The notes under the pieces are model-generated. The model made no database searches. It was not told the DNA's origin and worked only from the letters and a program-made list of their open reading frames with translations. This document shows, one piece after another, positions 8,618-17,633 of a stretch of DNA of 64,000 bases. Positions within the stretch are counted from its first letter, which is position 1, and the number at the start of each line of letters is the position of its first letter. The DNA lies in contig CAVQSV010000003.1 in NCBI GenBank assembly GCA_963716095.1, positions 1 through 64,000 on the forward strand, read 5' to 3'. The position numbers and the translations under genes are program-made. Source of the DNA: Sva-07 sp963716095 (GTDB lineage: Bacteria > Actinomycetota > Acidimicrobiia > Acidimicrobiales > Ilumatobacteraceae).

Positions 8618-8938
8618 ATGGCCAACTACTCCCGATGGGACGACATCAAGAAGCAGCGGCCCGGCCCTACCGACGAGGAACGGGCGGCCATCGAGCAGGA
8701 CTTCGCGCTCGGTGAGCTGATCTACGAACTTCGCACCAGCGCCGGGCTCAGCCAGCGCGAGCTCGCCGAGCGGATGGGTACGACGCAGTCCGTCATCTCA
8801 CGGCTCGAGGAAGGCGGAGGCGGCCGCCCCCGCCTCGACACACTCGCCCGCGTCGCCACGGCCCTCGACCGACACTTGGTCGTGTCGTTCCCGGACGAGG
8901 TGCCGAAGCGCCTCAAGGACGCGATCCAGGTCGCCTGA
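8618..8938 (+). CDS. XRE-family antitoxin (HigA-like)
   Basis: 106 residues. The N-terminal 35 residues carry an acidic stretch (TDEERAAIEQDFALGELIYEL), followed by a helix-turn-helix of the Cro/CI type at about residues 40-95 (AGLSQRELAERMGTTQSVISRLEEG...RPRLDTLARVATALD). The start at 8618 has a ribosome site (TAGGAG) about 8 bases upstream, overlapping the toxin stop. The family binds its toxin and represses the operon. It probably acts on the promoter at 8248-8276. Confidence 0.88.
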   Translation: MANYSRWDDIKKQRPGPTDEERAAIEQDFALGELIYELRTSAGLSQRELAERMGTTQSVISRLEEGGGGRPRLDTLARVATALDRHLVVSFPDEVPKRLKDAIQVA

Positions 8939-8957
8939 GTCGCTTGGGATTTTCGGG

Positions 8958-9638
8958 ATGGCAGAGAAGGTCGAACCGCCGCCGACAACGACGGCGCGTG
9001 ATCGCCTTGTCGAGATCGCAAGTTCAGCGGCCGGCGAGTTTCCGCTCGCAGGAACTGTCGTCGAGGTTCTACGGCAGATCTTCGGGACCGCCTACGAACA
9101 CCGCCGCGAGGCTTGGCTTCGGCGCCTGTACGAACTCGTGGTTGAACTCGACGAGCGCGGAGTCGACGTCGACGCGCTTGCGGGCCGGCAGGCGTTTGTG
9201 ACCGCCGTGCACGACGCCGGCCGGATCGCCATGGGCGAGCACATCGAGGAGAAGCTCGACATGCTCAAGGCCGTCCTCTTCAACGCTGCAACCCGTGTGC
9301 CGGACGACGTTTCCGATCTCTGGACCCTGCGGTATCTGCGGTGGGTCGACGAACTCGAGCCGCAACACATCGCTGTGCTCCGCTTCGGCCTGGATCCTCG
9401 GAGTTGGCTCACCGAAGCCGGAGTCGACATGCCCGAGTTCATCTCAGGTCCACAGAGCGAGGTGCTCAAGCTCGCCAGCTTTCCATTCCCAGTGGAGCAG
9501 ATGGAGCTGATCCTGGAGGACCTTCGGGCAGTCGGCCTCGGCGACGTCGGAAGCGGGATGGTCACTGGCCGGTCGATGTACGACCCCTGGGTCACCGATC
9601 GGGGTCGTCGGTTCCTCGAGTGGCTGACGGTGGTCTGA
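8958..9638 (+). CDS. Hypothetical protein next to toxin-antitoxin genes
   Basis: 226 residues, soluble, no signal peptide. The N-terminal part contains a hydrophobic helix (AGEFPLAGTVVEVLRQIFG) and then HRREAWLRRLYELVVELDERGVD. The middle is helical (EEKLDMLKAVLFNAA) and the C-terminus reads DPWVTDRGRRFLEWLTVV, like a small winged-helix end. The layout of an N-terminal amphipathic helix, helical middle and 'T..G..FL' end is seen in uncharacterised defence-island proteins, but I recognise no named family. It starts 19 bases after the antitoxin and ends about 195 bases before the tRNA scar, so it may be island cargo. Confidence 0.65.
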   Translation: MAEKVEPPPTTTARDRLVEIASSAAGEFPLAGTVVEVLRQIFGTAYEHRREAWLRRLYELVVELDERGVDVDALAGRQAFVTAVHDAGRIAMGEHIEEKLDMLKAVLFNAATRVPDDVSDLWTLRYLRWVDELEPQHIAVLRFGLDPRSWLTEAGVDMPEFISGPQSEVLKLASFPFPVEQMELILEDLRAVGLGDVGSGMVTGRSMYDPWVTDRGRRFLEWLTVV

Positions 9639-9832
9639 GTCGTCTTCGTACGATGCGGCACGCTTCACGCGGTCGTCGCCCTTCGTGCCTACAGCGTGCC
9701 TAGAACAGCCGACACCAGCCGGACACAGCGGACAACACGGGATAATGTGAACGGCGACACATCCGACATACCGCCTGCTCGCAGCACGTTTCGGCAGGTC
9801 ACGGCGCCGCCCGCAGAATCCGCTTCGACCTA

Positions 9833-9876
9833 CTTCCAAGCTGATGATGCGGGTTCGAATCCCGTCGTCCGCTCCA
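9833..9876 (+). mobile_element. 3' half of tRNA-Gly(TCC): integration scar (attR-like)
   Basis: Forty-four bases match the 3' half of a bacterial tRNA-Gly. They contain the anticodon loop CTTCCAA with anticodon TCC, the descending anticodon stem GCTGA, a T-arm GGGTTCGAATCCC, the acceptor 3' strand GTCCGC and a terminal TCCA. The bases before it (CGCTTCGACCTA) do not pair as a tRNA 5' half, so this is not a working tRNA. Tyrosine-type integrases recombine within tRNA 3' halves. They leave an intact tRNA at one end and such a fragment at the other. With the tRNA on the plus strand, the element lies to the left. Confidence 0.8.
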
Positions 9877-9959
9877 CGCGAACATCCAGCGTGCGGGCTG
9901 CATCTGATCTGATCAGCCCGCCGCTGAGCAGCCCGTGGACGCCGATTCCGGCCCGATGA

Positions 9960-10187
9960 TCAGTCGTCGCTGAACACGTTGAGGGTGTTGAACGTGTCGT
10001 TCGACCCACCGGCACCGATCAGCAGCGAGACGACGATCCCCAGCGGGAGCGTGCCCCAGTACGACAGGTTGACTCCGATGTTGCCGAGGAACAGCATCAG
10101 CATCCAGGTTGCGGGCAACGTGACGATCAGTGCGATCACCACGAGCATGAGCACGGAGAGGAGCAGGTTCCAGAGGTTCTTGATCAT
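9960..10187 (-). CDS. Small two-helix membrane protein
   Basis: 75 residues. The first membrane helix is about residues 3-33 (WNLLLSVLMLVVIALIVTLPATWMLMLFLG) and the second about 43-58 (YWGTLPLGIVVSLLIG), with an acidic tail (NDTFNTLNVFSDD). No known domain. It is the first gene outside the presumed island and is divergent from the acyltransferase gene. Confidence 0.6.
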   Translation of the reverse strand: MIKNLWNLLLSVLMLVVIALIVTLPATWMLMLFLGNIGVNLSYWGTLPLGIVVSLLIGAGGSNDTFNTLNVFSDD

Positions 10188-10277
10188 GACCGGACTCTGA
10201 CAGGTCGATCCTCATTACGCAATCACCGACCGAGGATCACCGCCCGATGCGCGTGGGTGAGAAACAATGTCGGCGGA

Positions 10278-11030
10278 ATGAAGAAGCGCGTCTACTCCGC
10301 CCTGTTCTGGGGATTCATCACGGTCTCGTCTCTCGTCATGTACCCGATCGCGGTAGCGATCTGGCTTGCGACAGTGGCGTTCGACCGTCGGCTCGTCGCA
10401 CTCCATCGCTTCACCTGCTTCTGGGCGTCGCTGTACACCTGGGGCAACCCGGCTTGGCCCGTGACGATCGAAGGCCGCGAGAAGATTCAGCCCGGCACGA
10501 CGTACGTGATGGTGGCGAACCACCTGTCGTTGATCGACATCCTCGTTCTGTTCCGACTGTTCCGCCATTTCAAGTGGGTCTCGAAGATCGAGAACTTCAA
10601 GGTGCCGCTGATCGGCTGGAACATGTCGATGAACCGCTACATCCCGCTGCGTCGAGGCGACCGGGAGAGCGTCATCGAGATGATGGCCGCGTGCGAGCAG
10701 ACCCTCGGCGAGGGCAGCTCGATCATGATGTTCCCGGAGGGCACTCGTTCGTCCACGGGCGAGATGCGGCCGTTCAAGACCGGGGCGTTCGAACTGGCCC
10801 GGACGATGTCGTTGCCGGTGCTTCCGATCGTGATCGAAGGTTCGGCCGAGGCGTTGCCGAAGCGGGGTTTCGTCCTCCAGGGACGGCATCCGATCCACGT
10901 GACGATCCTCGATCCGGTTCCGCCCGACGAGGTCGAGCACCTGACGATCGAGGCGTTCACCGAGCACGTTCGTTCGATGATCGCCGACAGATCGTCAGTC
11001 GACGAGCGCACGATCCGAACGGACCGCTGA
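10278..11030 (+). CDS. plsC: 1-acylglycerol-3-phosphate acyltransferase family (PlsC-like)
   Basis: 250 residues, membrane-associated. It should transfer an acyl chain to lysophosphatidate or a related lipid. The N-terminal membrane segment (ALFWGFITVSSLVMYPIAVAIWLATVAF) is followed by motif I NHLSLID (the NHxxxxD catalytic pair, about residue 86) and by FPEGTRS (motif III, about 158), with a Pro-containing motif IV (VLPIVIEGS). The start ATG at 10278 is preferred. An in-frame GTG seven codons upstream is possible. No partner genes adjoin it. Confidence 0.88.
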   Translation: MKKRVYSALFWGFITVSSLVMYPIAVAIWLATVAFDRRLVALHRFTCFWASLYTWGNPAWPVTIEGREKIQPGTTYVMVANHLSLIDILVLFRLFRHFKWVSKIENFKVPLIGWNMSMNRYIPLRRGDRESVIEMMAACEQTLGEGSSIMMFPEGTRSSTGEMRPFKTGAFELARTMSLPVLPIVIEGSAEALPKRGFVLQGRHPIHVTILDPVPPDEVEHLTIEAFTEHVRSMIADRSSVDERTIRTDR

Positions 11031-11101
11031 TCGATCCCACAGCTGGGGGCGCCAGGCGTGGGTCAGGACCTGGGAGACCGGTGCGGACCTCCACCTTCGG
11101 A

Positions 11102-12343
11102 TCAAGCTGCTCGGATTGTGGGTGGCCCGGTTGCCATCACCGCGCCGTCCGGGAGCGTGAGGGTGAGCTCCCGGTTCGGCCCGAGTGCGACGGTCCAGCC
11201 GTCGTGATGGATCCTTGCGTGATGCCGGGTGCAGATCGGCAGGAGGTTGACGAGGTCGGTTCGTCCGCCGTTGCGCCACCAGATGATGTGATGGATCTCG
11301 CAACGGTCGAAGCCGACCGTGCATCCAGGGACACCACAGGTCGAGTACATGGCCCGTAGGGCTCGTCGCTGGGCCCGGTTCGCGAGTCGGGTGCTGCGGC
11401 CCTGGTCGAGGGCACCGGGAGCGTGGAGCACGACACCGTTGCAGACGACCACGCCGACGACGTCGACATCGTCGCCGGATGCGAACTCGGCGAGGACTCG
11501 ACCGGGGATCTCCACGGGGATCCGCCACGACACCTGCGACGCCAACGCGTCAGCGGGCTCCTGGAAGCCGCTGGGGCTGCCGGCGTCGATGACCGCGAGG
11601 ATCTCCACCCGCCCCGGCCGGCCACTCGTTGCACTCCCCTGAACCAACCGCGCCAACGCCTGCGCAGCCAGGAAGCGCTGCTTCTCGATCGGGTCCTCGG
11701 GAGCGTGCTCCGGCGTCGTCTCGGCGAACTGCGACTCGACAGCCTGATCGAGCTTCGCTGCCAACTGCACACCGGTGACCGGGTCGAATCGGCCGTTCAG
11801 GTTCCACATTCCGTCGGCACCAACCCACGTACGCAGGCGGGTGTCGCGACGCTGCCGTTCCAAGCGATCCATGCCATCCGAGGAGCGCACTCTGTCGGCT
11901 TCGAGCCTGACCCGCCGATCGAATTCTTCCACCGTGGCCGCCGCTGCGACATCGACCAGTGACTCGACGCAGTCGAACAGCGCCGCCCGCTGCTTCTCGT
12001 CGAGCTGCTTGCCGGCCCGCGTGACCACGTCGACATGACCGGGAGTCACCGCTCCGTCGCCCAGTGCCTCCGCCAAACGCGGGCTCTCGACGAGCGTGCC
12101 CGCGCGTTCTGCGGACCTCGACGCCTTGCCCACCGAGGTCTTCGCTGCCCTCGCGATGGTGGCTTCCGGGAAACTGTCGACCGCCGCCAACCGAGTGACG
12201 ATCGCTGCCCGCCTCGACTCGACCCACGCCTCGACCTCGCGGGCGGCCACCAACCCAGCTTCGAGATCGAGCTTCGACACGTGGCCGTCGGTGCCGGCAC
12301 CGGCGAGTCGCTCCACCCGCTCGAGCACCGCTGCGACTTTCAT
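11102..12343 (-). CDS. DUF222 / HNH endonuclease (13E12-type)
   Basis: 413 residues. The N-terminal two thirds are the helical DUF222 region (AREVEAWVESRRAAIVTRLAAVD...SVGKASRSAERAGTL...). The C-terminus carries an HNH nuclease fold (residues about 325-395): the zinc-type pair CGVPGC, then CEIHHIIWWRNGGRTDLVNL and CTRHHARIHH with the catalytic His. This family is highly multiplied in Actinobacteria (REP13E12 of mycobacteria), and its biological role is unsettled. The start codon lies 72 bases from a broken copy of the ggt 5' end. Confidence 0.85.
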   Translation of the reverse strand: MKVAAVLERVERLAGAGTDGHVSKLDLEAGLVAAREVEAWVESRRAAIVTRLAAVDSFPEATIARAAKTSVGKASRSAERAGTLVESPRLAEALGDGAVTPGHVDVVTRAGKQLDEKQRAALFDCVESLVDVAAAATVEEFDRRVRLEADRVRSSDGMDRLERQRRDTRLRTWVGADGMWNLNGRFDPVTGVQLAAKLDQAVESQFAETTPEHAPEDPIEKQRFLAAQALARLVQGSATSGRPGRVEILAVIDAGSPSGFQEPADALASQVSWRIPVEIPGRVLAEFASGDDVDVVGVVVCNGVVLHAPGALDQGRSTRLANRAQRRALRAMYSTCGVPGCTVGFDRCEIHHIIWWRNGGRTDLVNLLPICTRHHARIHHDGWTVALGPNRELTLTLPDGAVMATGPPTIRAA

Positions 12344-12415
12344 ACGAACAACTGTACGGAGGGGGTGTCACAGAGTTGGCGAGAGCCGGAGCCGAGACCG
12401 CCAGATGTCAGCGAC

Positions 12416-12547
12416 GATCGAGATCGGAATCCGCCGATCGGCGGTCGTGCGGTCTCCCTTCATCGTGATGGGCCGAGTTCTGGTGGCAGCCGGTCACGAC
12501 CTGACGCCGGTACCGGCGCAGCGATCCTTCGCCAGGGGGCAAACGAG
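12416..12547 (+). pseudogene. Remnant copy of the 5' end of ggt
   Basis: These 132 bases repeat 16107-16239, the upstream region and first 26 or so codons of the intact ggt, at about 87% identity by eye. There is no gap before codon 14. The copied ATG is at 12468 (intact gene: 16159). The protein would read V-x-V-A-A-G-H-D-L-T, then a one-base loss breaks the frame, and AGTGAAILRQGAN continues in the new frame. The similarity ends exactly where the downstream permease stop begins. The two copies thus bracket the ABC transporter genes as direct repeats 3,691 bases apart. Confidence 0.75.
12431..12444. promoter_or_regulatory. Perfect 14-bp palindrome CCGCCGATCGGCGG, copy A
   Basis: The perfect palindrome CCGCCGATCGGCGG lies 24 bases before the ATG of the broken ggt copy. 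The identical site stands at the same place before the intact ggt. Surrounding bases differ between the copies while the palindrome does not, which suggests a protein-binding site. Confidence 0.4.
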
Positions 12548-12548
12548 T

Positions 12549-15102
12549 TCAGGATGCGGCGATTGCGTCGAGCACGTTGAGGCGCGCCGCTCTGCGCGCG
12601 GGGAACGACGCAGCGAGCAACCCGGCCACGGTGGCGATGACGGCGTAGACAGCGAGCGTGCCGAACGGAATGTCGACGCTGCTGATGATCGAGTCGGGGA
12701 TCGCAATGACTGCCACCCAGCCGAAGAACAGTCCGACCACGAGACCCAAGAGCGCGCCGAAGAGCGAGACGATCGCCGCTTCGAGTCGGATCATGCTGCG
12801 GGTCTGGCGTCGGGTCATCCCGATCGCGCGCATGAGTCCGATCTCCTGCGTGCGCTCCAGCACCGACAGGGCCATCGTGTTGGCGATTCCCAACAGGGCG
12901 ATGATGATGGCCAGACCGAGGAACACGTTGATGATCACGAGCAACGAGTCCAGCTGCCCCTCCATTCGCTTGCGGAACTCATCGTTCGTCTCGAACTCGA
13001 GCTGCGGAAACGAGCCTTCGACCGTTGCGAGTGCAGCGGCCGCGGTGGCATCGTCGACACCCGGAGCCACGTTGGCGGCGACGACGTTGATGTCGGAGGT
13101 GTCGAAATTCGCCTCCCAGCCCGAGTCGTCGAGCGCGTAGTTCCCGATGATGAACGCGTTCTCGTAGATCGCGCCGATGGTGAGGATCTGCTCGCCGGTG
13201 GCAGCGAACTCCACGGTGACCTGATCGCCTACTTCGAGCGATCGATCGTTCGCAACGTCCTGATGGATCAGCATCGAATCGGGACCGGCCGCGCTCGCCG
13301 GATCTCCGGAGATGATGCCCACGTCGAGGAGATCGAGCAGTTCGGCGAAGTTGGTCGACGTTGCGTCCTTCGTGTCACCGTCGATGCGGATCTTGCCGAA
13401 GCGGACACCGGACACCTCGCTGAACTCCGGGAGCGCAGCGATTTGCGTGGCGAGTTCCTCTGAGAAGTTCTCGTCGTTGGGGTGATTCACCAGGTACTCG
13501 GCCGTCAGCGTCGAGCCCATCTGGTCGCGGAACGAGGATTTGAGCGAGGTGGCGACGACCGTCGCCATGCCGATCAGCGCGAGTCCGATCATCAGACCGG
13601 CCGCAGTCGATGCCGTTCGCTTGTTGTTGCTCGCTGCGTTCTCGCGGGCCATGTGGCCGGTCGTGCGACTGCCCGGCAAATGCTCCAACGGCAGGCCGAG
13701 GAACGACGCCGACGGACTGGAGAAGAGCGGTGCGAACATCGCCACCGAGACGAACACGAGGACGGCACCACCGCCCAACGAGAGGAGAACGAGTGGGGTG
13801 CTGTCGAGGTTGCCGAAGAGCCCGAGACCGACACCGGTCACGCCGATCACGGCGAGCACGACCGCAATGATCGTCCGGCGGGTTCCCTCTCCGGAACCGA
13901 AGCGGAAGCCGGGACGCATCGCCGCAACCGGAGGCACGGTCGCCGCGCGGCGGGCCGGTGAGATCGAGGCCACCAGCGTGACGCCGATGCCGACGACCAG
14001 CGCCGCGATCACCGTGCGCGCACTGACGACGATGTCGAACGCCGGCAGCACGAAGCCCATCGCATTCATCACCGACCGGAGACCGAGCGCGAGCAACACT
14101 CCACCGCCGAGGCCGAGAATCGACGCGAACACGCCGATGACCAACGCCTCGAGCGTCGAGCTGAGCCGAACCTGACCGCGGCTTGCTCCGAGCGCACGGA
14201 TCAGCGCCAGCTGCTTCACCCGTTGCCCGGTCAGGATGTTGAACGTGTTCCCGATGATGAACGTGCTGACGAAGACGGCGACGAGCGCGAACCCGAGCAG
14301 GATGTTGCCGAAGATGTCGAGCATCCCACCGAAGTCGTCCTTCTCCTCGGCCACCACGACATCGCTGCTGACCGTTTCCACGGTGCTCGGTAACGCGCTC
14401 GTTCAGCCGACCGACGAGCGTCTCGCTGTCGACACCGGCGCTGGCGACGTCGATCCAGTGAATCTGCCCATCGAGGCCGCTGAGCCGTTGTACGTCATCC
14501 AACGTGAACGACATGAGGACGGCGCCGGCCACGGCATTGTCCTGCCCGAACTTCGTCAGCCCGACCAGCTCGAACGGCTCCGGCCCCGAGGTGCCGACGA
14601 TGTCGTACGTCTCGCCGACGACGAAGTCGTTCCGATCGGCACTGTCGACGTCCATCACGAACTGGTCCGCCGACTCGGGCGGTACGCCCTCGACGAGCGC
14701 CAAGCCGCTGATCTCGGGGTCGGACCAGTTGAACGACAGGATCGGCGAACCGGTTGTCTTCACTGGATCCCCGTCCGAGTCGAGCGGGATGATCATTCCG
14801 CTCTGGAAGCCGGGTTGGGCGACCTCGACGCCGTCGACGGCGGCGACCGTCTCGACCAGCCCTTCGTCGATTGGCACATCAACGAAGGCGACTTCCTCGA
14901 AGTCGACGCTGGCACGAACCTGGGCGTCGAGGCCGGAATTCGAGTCCTCGACGATGGCGTCGAAGGTCTTGGTCAGACCGTCGGTCAGCACGAACGACGA
15001 CACGACGAAGCTGACGCCCATCAGCACGGCGAACGATGTGAGGAGAAATCGCAGCTTGCTGGCGGCAAGGTTGCGGAAGGTGAGACGAAGGATCTCGCGC
15101 AT
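12549..15102 (-). CDS. FtsX/LolE-type ABC transporter permease, two FtsX domains (one frameshift)
   Basis: About 851 residues after repair. An N-terminal membrane helix (FLLTSFAVLMGVSFVVSSFVL) and an extracytoplasmic MacB-type core domain (about 50-270) come first. Then come an FtsX repeat with three helices (IFGNILLGFALVAVFVSTFIIGNTFNIL...), two further helices, a second extracytoplasmic domain and a second FtsX repeat ending ARLNVLDAIAAS. The frame breaks near 14396 in GAGCGCGTT. One added GC gives LNERALPSTVETVSS. It follows its ATPase by 5 bases. The ten-helix, two-domain form fits actinobacterial FtsX-like permeases that move lipids, lipoproteins or peptides. The substrate is unknown. 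Confidence 0.85.
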
Positions 15103-15107
15103 GACGG

Positions 15108-15911
15108 CTACTCCTCGAGCGCTCTGATCCGCTCGTAGACGTGGGTGGGCGTCGGGTCCTCGAGCCGTCCGACGAGTTTCCCGTCACGCAGGAAGATGAC
15201 GACATCCGCGTAGGACGCTGCGCCAGGGTCATGCGTCACCATGACGACGGTCTGCTGCCAGTCATCGACCGCACGCCGGAGGAAACCCAGCACCTCGTTG
15301 CCCGCCTTCGAGTCGAGGTTGCCGGTCGGCTCGTCGGCGAAGATGATGTCGGGTCGCGTCACGAGCGCCCGGGCGACGGCGACACGTTGCTGTTGGCCGC
15401 CCGACAGTTCGCTGGGCCGATGTCTCAGGCGGTCACCCAGCTGCAGGCTGTCGACGACTTGTTGCTCCCAGTCCGGATCCGGTTCGCGTCCGCCCAGGTG
15501 GAGCGGAAGCAGGATGTTCTCCTCTGCGGTGAGCGTCGGCACCAGGTTGAACGCCTGGAAGATGAAGCCGAGGCGCTGGCGACGCAGCAGCGTGAGCTGC
15601 TTGTCGGACAAGTCGGAGATCCGGGTGTCGCCGATCCGGACGTCGCCATCGGTCACCGAGTCGAGGCCGGCCATGCAATGCAACAACGTCGACTTGCCGG
15701 ACCCGGAGGGCCCCATGATGGCGGTGAGCTGCTGAGCCTGGAAGCCGACCTCGACGTGGTCGAGAGCGACCACCTGCGTGTCGCCGGACCCATACACCTT
15801 CGTGAGCCCCACTGAGGTCGCGGCCATCGGCCCGTCGCCGATCGGTTCGGCCAACGCCGTCTGCGAACCTCCACTCGTGGGGACATGGACCGTTCTCGTG
15901 TCGTCCGACAT
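15108..15911 (-). CDS. LolD/MacB-type ABC transporter ATP-binding protein
   Basis: 267 residues. Walker A GPSGSGKST, Q-loop FIFQAFNLVPTL, signature LSGGQQQRVAVARAL, Walker B IIFADEPTGNLDS and VTHDP are all intact. The N-terminal 30 residues before the ATPase core (VHVPTSGGSQTALAEPIGDGP) are low in structure. The start at 15911 is chosen for the AGAGAGG ribosome site about 7 bases upstream; an in-frame ATG at 15938 is an alternative. It forms an operon with the FtsX-type permease and is divergent from ggt. Confidence 0.9.
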   Translation of the reverse strand: MSDDTRTVHVPTSGGSQTALAEPIGDGPMAATSVGLTKVYGSGDTQVVALDHVEVGFQAQQLTAIMGPSGSGKSTLLHCMAGLDSVTDGDVRIGDTRISDLSDKQLTLLRRQRLGFIFQAFNLVPTLTAEENILLPLHLGGREPDPDWEQQVVDSLQLGDRLRHRPSELSGGQQQRVAVARALVTRPDIIFADEPTGNLDSKAGNEVLGFLRRAVDDWQQTVVMVTHDPGAASYADVVIFLRDGKLVGRLEDPTPTHVYERIRALEE

Positions 15912-16106
15912 CGCGTCAACCTCTCTTTCGGCTCCTTCCATCGAGCGTCCGACGCTCGCCCGCACGGAAGAGCCGAAGGTCCATTGTCAAGGGTTCGTCT
16001 GCCGCTCGGGACGGGCCAGTCGCGGACGGCGCACGCGCGCCACGACGACGCGACCTCTCGCGCGTCGCAGAGTTCGCGAGGACGCAGGGCGCCAGGCAGC
16101 ATCGCT

Positions 16107-16239
16107 GATCGAGATCGGAACCCGCCGATCGGCGGTGGTGCGGTCTACCTTCATCGTGATGAGACGAGGTGTGGTGGCAGCCGGTCACGACCTGACCGTC
16201 GGTGCCGGCGCAGCGGTCCTCCGCCAGGGAGGAAACGCC
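16107..16239 (+). repeat. Direct repeat copy B (5' end of ggt)
   Basis: This is the intact partner of the repeat at 12416-12547. It covers 52 bases of upstream region, including the CCGCCGATCGGCGG palindrome, and the first codons of ggt. The two copies share spacing with no gap up to codon 14. Confidence 0.75.
16122..16135. promoter_or_regulatory. Perfect 14-bp palindrome CCGCCGATCGGCGG, copy B
   Basis: The palindrome ends 23 bases before the ggt ATG, a good place for an operator or activator site. It lies between the divergent ATPase gene and ggt. No regulator gene is adjacent, so the binding protein is unknown. Confidence 0.4.
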
Positions 16240-17619
16240 GTCGACGCCGCCATCGCCGCGATCTCGATGGCCTGCCTCTGCGAGCCCGTTCTCAGCTCAC
16301 CCGGCGGCGGCGCATTTGCGATGGTGCGCGACGGAGCCGACGGTTCCGTCCACCTCCTCGACGCGTTCGTCCAGACGCCGTTGCGACGCGCCACCGACCT
16401 CGCCGACGGCGAGCACCTCGTGCACGCCGACTTCGGCACGACTCGGCAGGCCTTTCGAATCGGACCAGCGACGACGGCGACGCCGGGCCTGTTCGACGGC
16501 CTCGCCGAACTCGGTCGCCGATTCGGATCGGCGCCGATCGATGCACTCGTCGTCGCTGCAGCGACCGCCTCCCGCGCCGGGATCGCCGTGACGCCGTTCC
16601 AACACCACCTGTTCACCGTGGTCGCACCGATCCTCACCGCCACCCCCGCCGCACGGGAACTGTTCGCGCCCGACGGCGCATTGCTCCGACCCGGAACGAC
16701 GTATCGCAACCCCGGGCTCGGCGACGCGCTCGAGCTGTTGGCCGTGGACGGTCTGCGCAGCAGCGACGTCGGTGCCGCCATCGTCGAGCAGCAGCGCAGC
16801 CGCGGCCACGTGTCCGCCGACGACCTCGACCGCTACTCGGTGGTCTGGCGCGAGCCGGTCACGGTCGAACTCGCCGATGCCCGTGTTCATCTGAACCCGC
16901 TGCCCGCCGCGGGCGGCACGCTGGTGCACCACACACTCGAGCAGCTCACCACCAACGACGAGGCCGAGCTGGCCCGCGCGCTCGCAGCGACCGCAGGCGC
17001 CCGCCGACTGGCCGTCGACGACCTCACCGCACTGGAACAGCCAGCATTCCGACAACGCGGCACCACCCACGTCTCCGTCATCGACGCCGACGGCACTGCG
17101 TGCTCGATCACGGTGTCGAACGGTGAGGGCAACGGCGAACTCGTCGACGGATTCGGGTTCATGCTCAACAACATCCTCGGCGAAGACGACGTCAACCCCG
17201 ACCACAGCGACTGGCCCGCCGACCGCCGGTTGTCGTCGATGATGTGTCCGACGATCATCGAGCATCCCGACGGCGCCGTGACCGTGCTCGGGTCGGGTGG
17301 CTCGAGCCGGATCCGGTCAGCGATCAGCCGGGTTGTCGCCGCACTCTGCCTCGACCGGAACGACCTGACCAGCGCGATCGCCGCGCCGCGGATCCACGCC
17401 GAGCTCGACGGGGCGGGAGCGATCCACCTCGACGTGGAGCCCGGTCTCGACCCGACGACGGAGGAACGGCTCCTGGCCGCGTTCGAACGGCACCGACGCT
17501 GGCCACGGCGAGATCTGTACTTCGGCGGGGTACATGCCGTCCGACGCGCCGCCGATGGGCGTCTCGACGGAGTCGGCGACCCCCGCCGGAGCGGCGCGGC
17601 AACTGTCGTCGACAGCTGA
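16159..17619 (+). CDS. ggt: Gamma-glutamyltransferase family (Ntn hydrolase)
   Basis: 486 residues. It hydrolyses or transfers gamma-glutamyl groups, for example of glutathione-like thiols, after self-cleavage. The large-subunit part starts AAGHDLTVGAGAAVLRQGGNAVDAAIAA, and GGGAFAMV forms the glycine-rich site. The cleavage/catalytic Thr is expected at residue 302 (RGTTHVSVIDADG), followed by the small-subunit motifs NGEGNG, GFMLNNILGEDD, SSMMCPTI and GSGGSSRIRSAI. No clear signal peptide is present, so a cytoplasmic enzyme is likely, unlike many exported GGTs. The ATG at 16159 is taken as start; a GTG three codons on is possible. A second, broken copy of its 5' end lies at 12416. Confidence 0.88.
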   Translation: MRRGVVAAGHDLTVGAGAAVLRQGGNAVDAAIAAISMACLCEPVLSSPGGGAFAMVRDGADGSVHLLDAFVQTPLRRATDLADGEHLVHADFGTTRQAFRIGPATTATPGLFDGLAELGRRFGSAPIDALVVAAATASRAGIAVTPFQHHLFTVVAPILTATPAARELFAPDGALLRPGTTYRNPGLGDALELLAVDGLRSSDVGAAIVEQQRSRGHVSADDLDRYSVVWREPVTVELADARVHLNPLPAAGGTLVHHTLEQLTTNDEAELARALAATAGARRLAVDDLTALEQPAFRQRGTTHVSVIDADGTACSITVSNGEGNGELVDGFGFMLNNILGEDDVNPDHSDWPADRRLSSMMCPTIIEHPDGAVTVLGSGGSSRIRSAISRVVAALCLDRNDLTSAIAAPRIHAELDGAGAIHLDVEPGLDPTTEERLLAAFERHRRWPRRDLYFGGVHAVRRAADGRLDGVGDPRRSGAATVVDS

Positions 17620-17633
17620 CCGGACCGCGCAGC

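Noticed and set aside
9639..9832. Integrase remnant before the tRNA scar
   Set aside because: No frame shows the Arg-His-Arg-Tyr motifs of a tyrosine recombinase; only short GTGCCTA repeats are seen (around 9686-9700).
12549..12575. Continuation of the ggt repeat into DAAIA-like codons
   Set aside because: The apparent match GATGCGGCGATTGCG is just the reverse of the permease end (LDAIAAS), so the repeat stops at about 12547.
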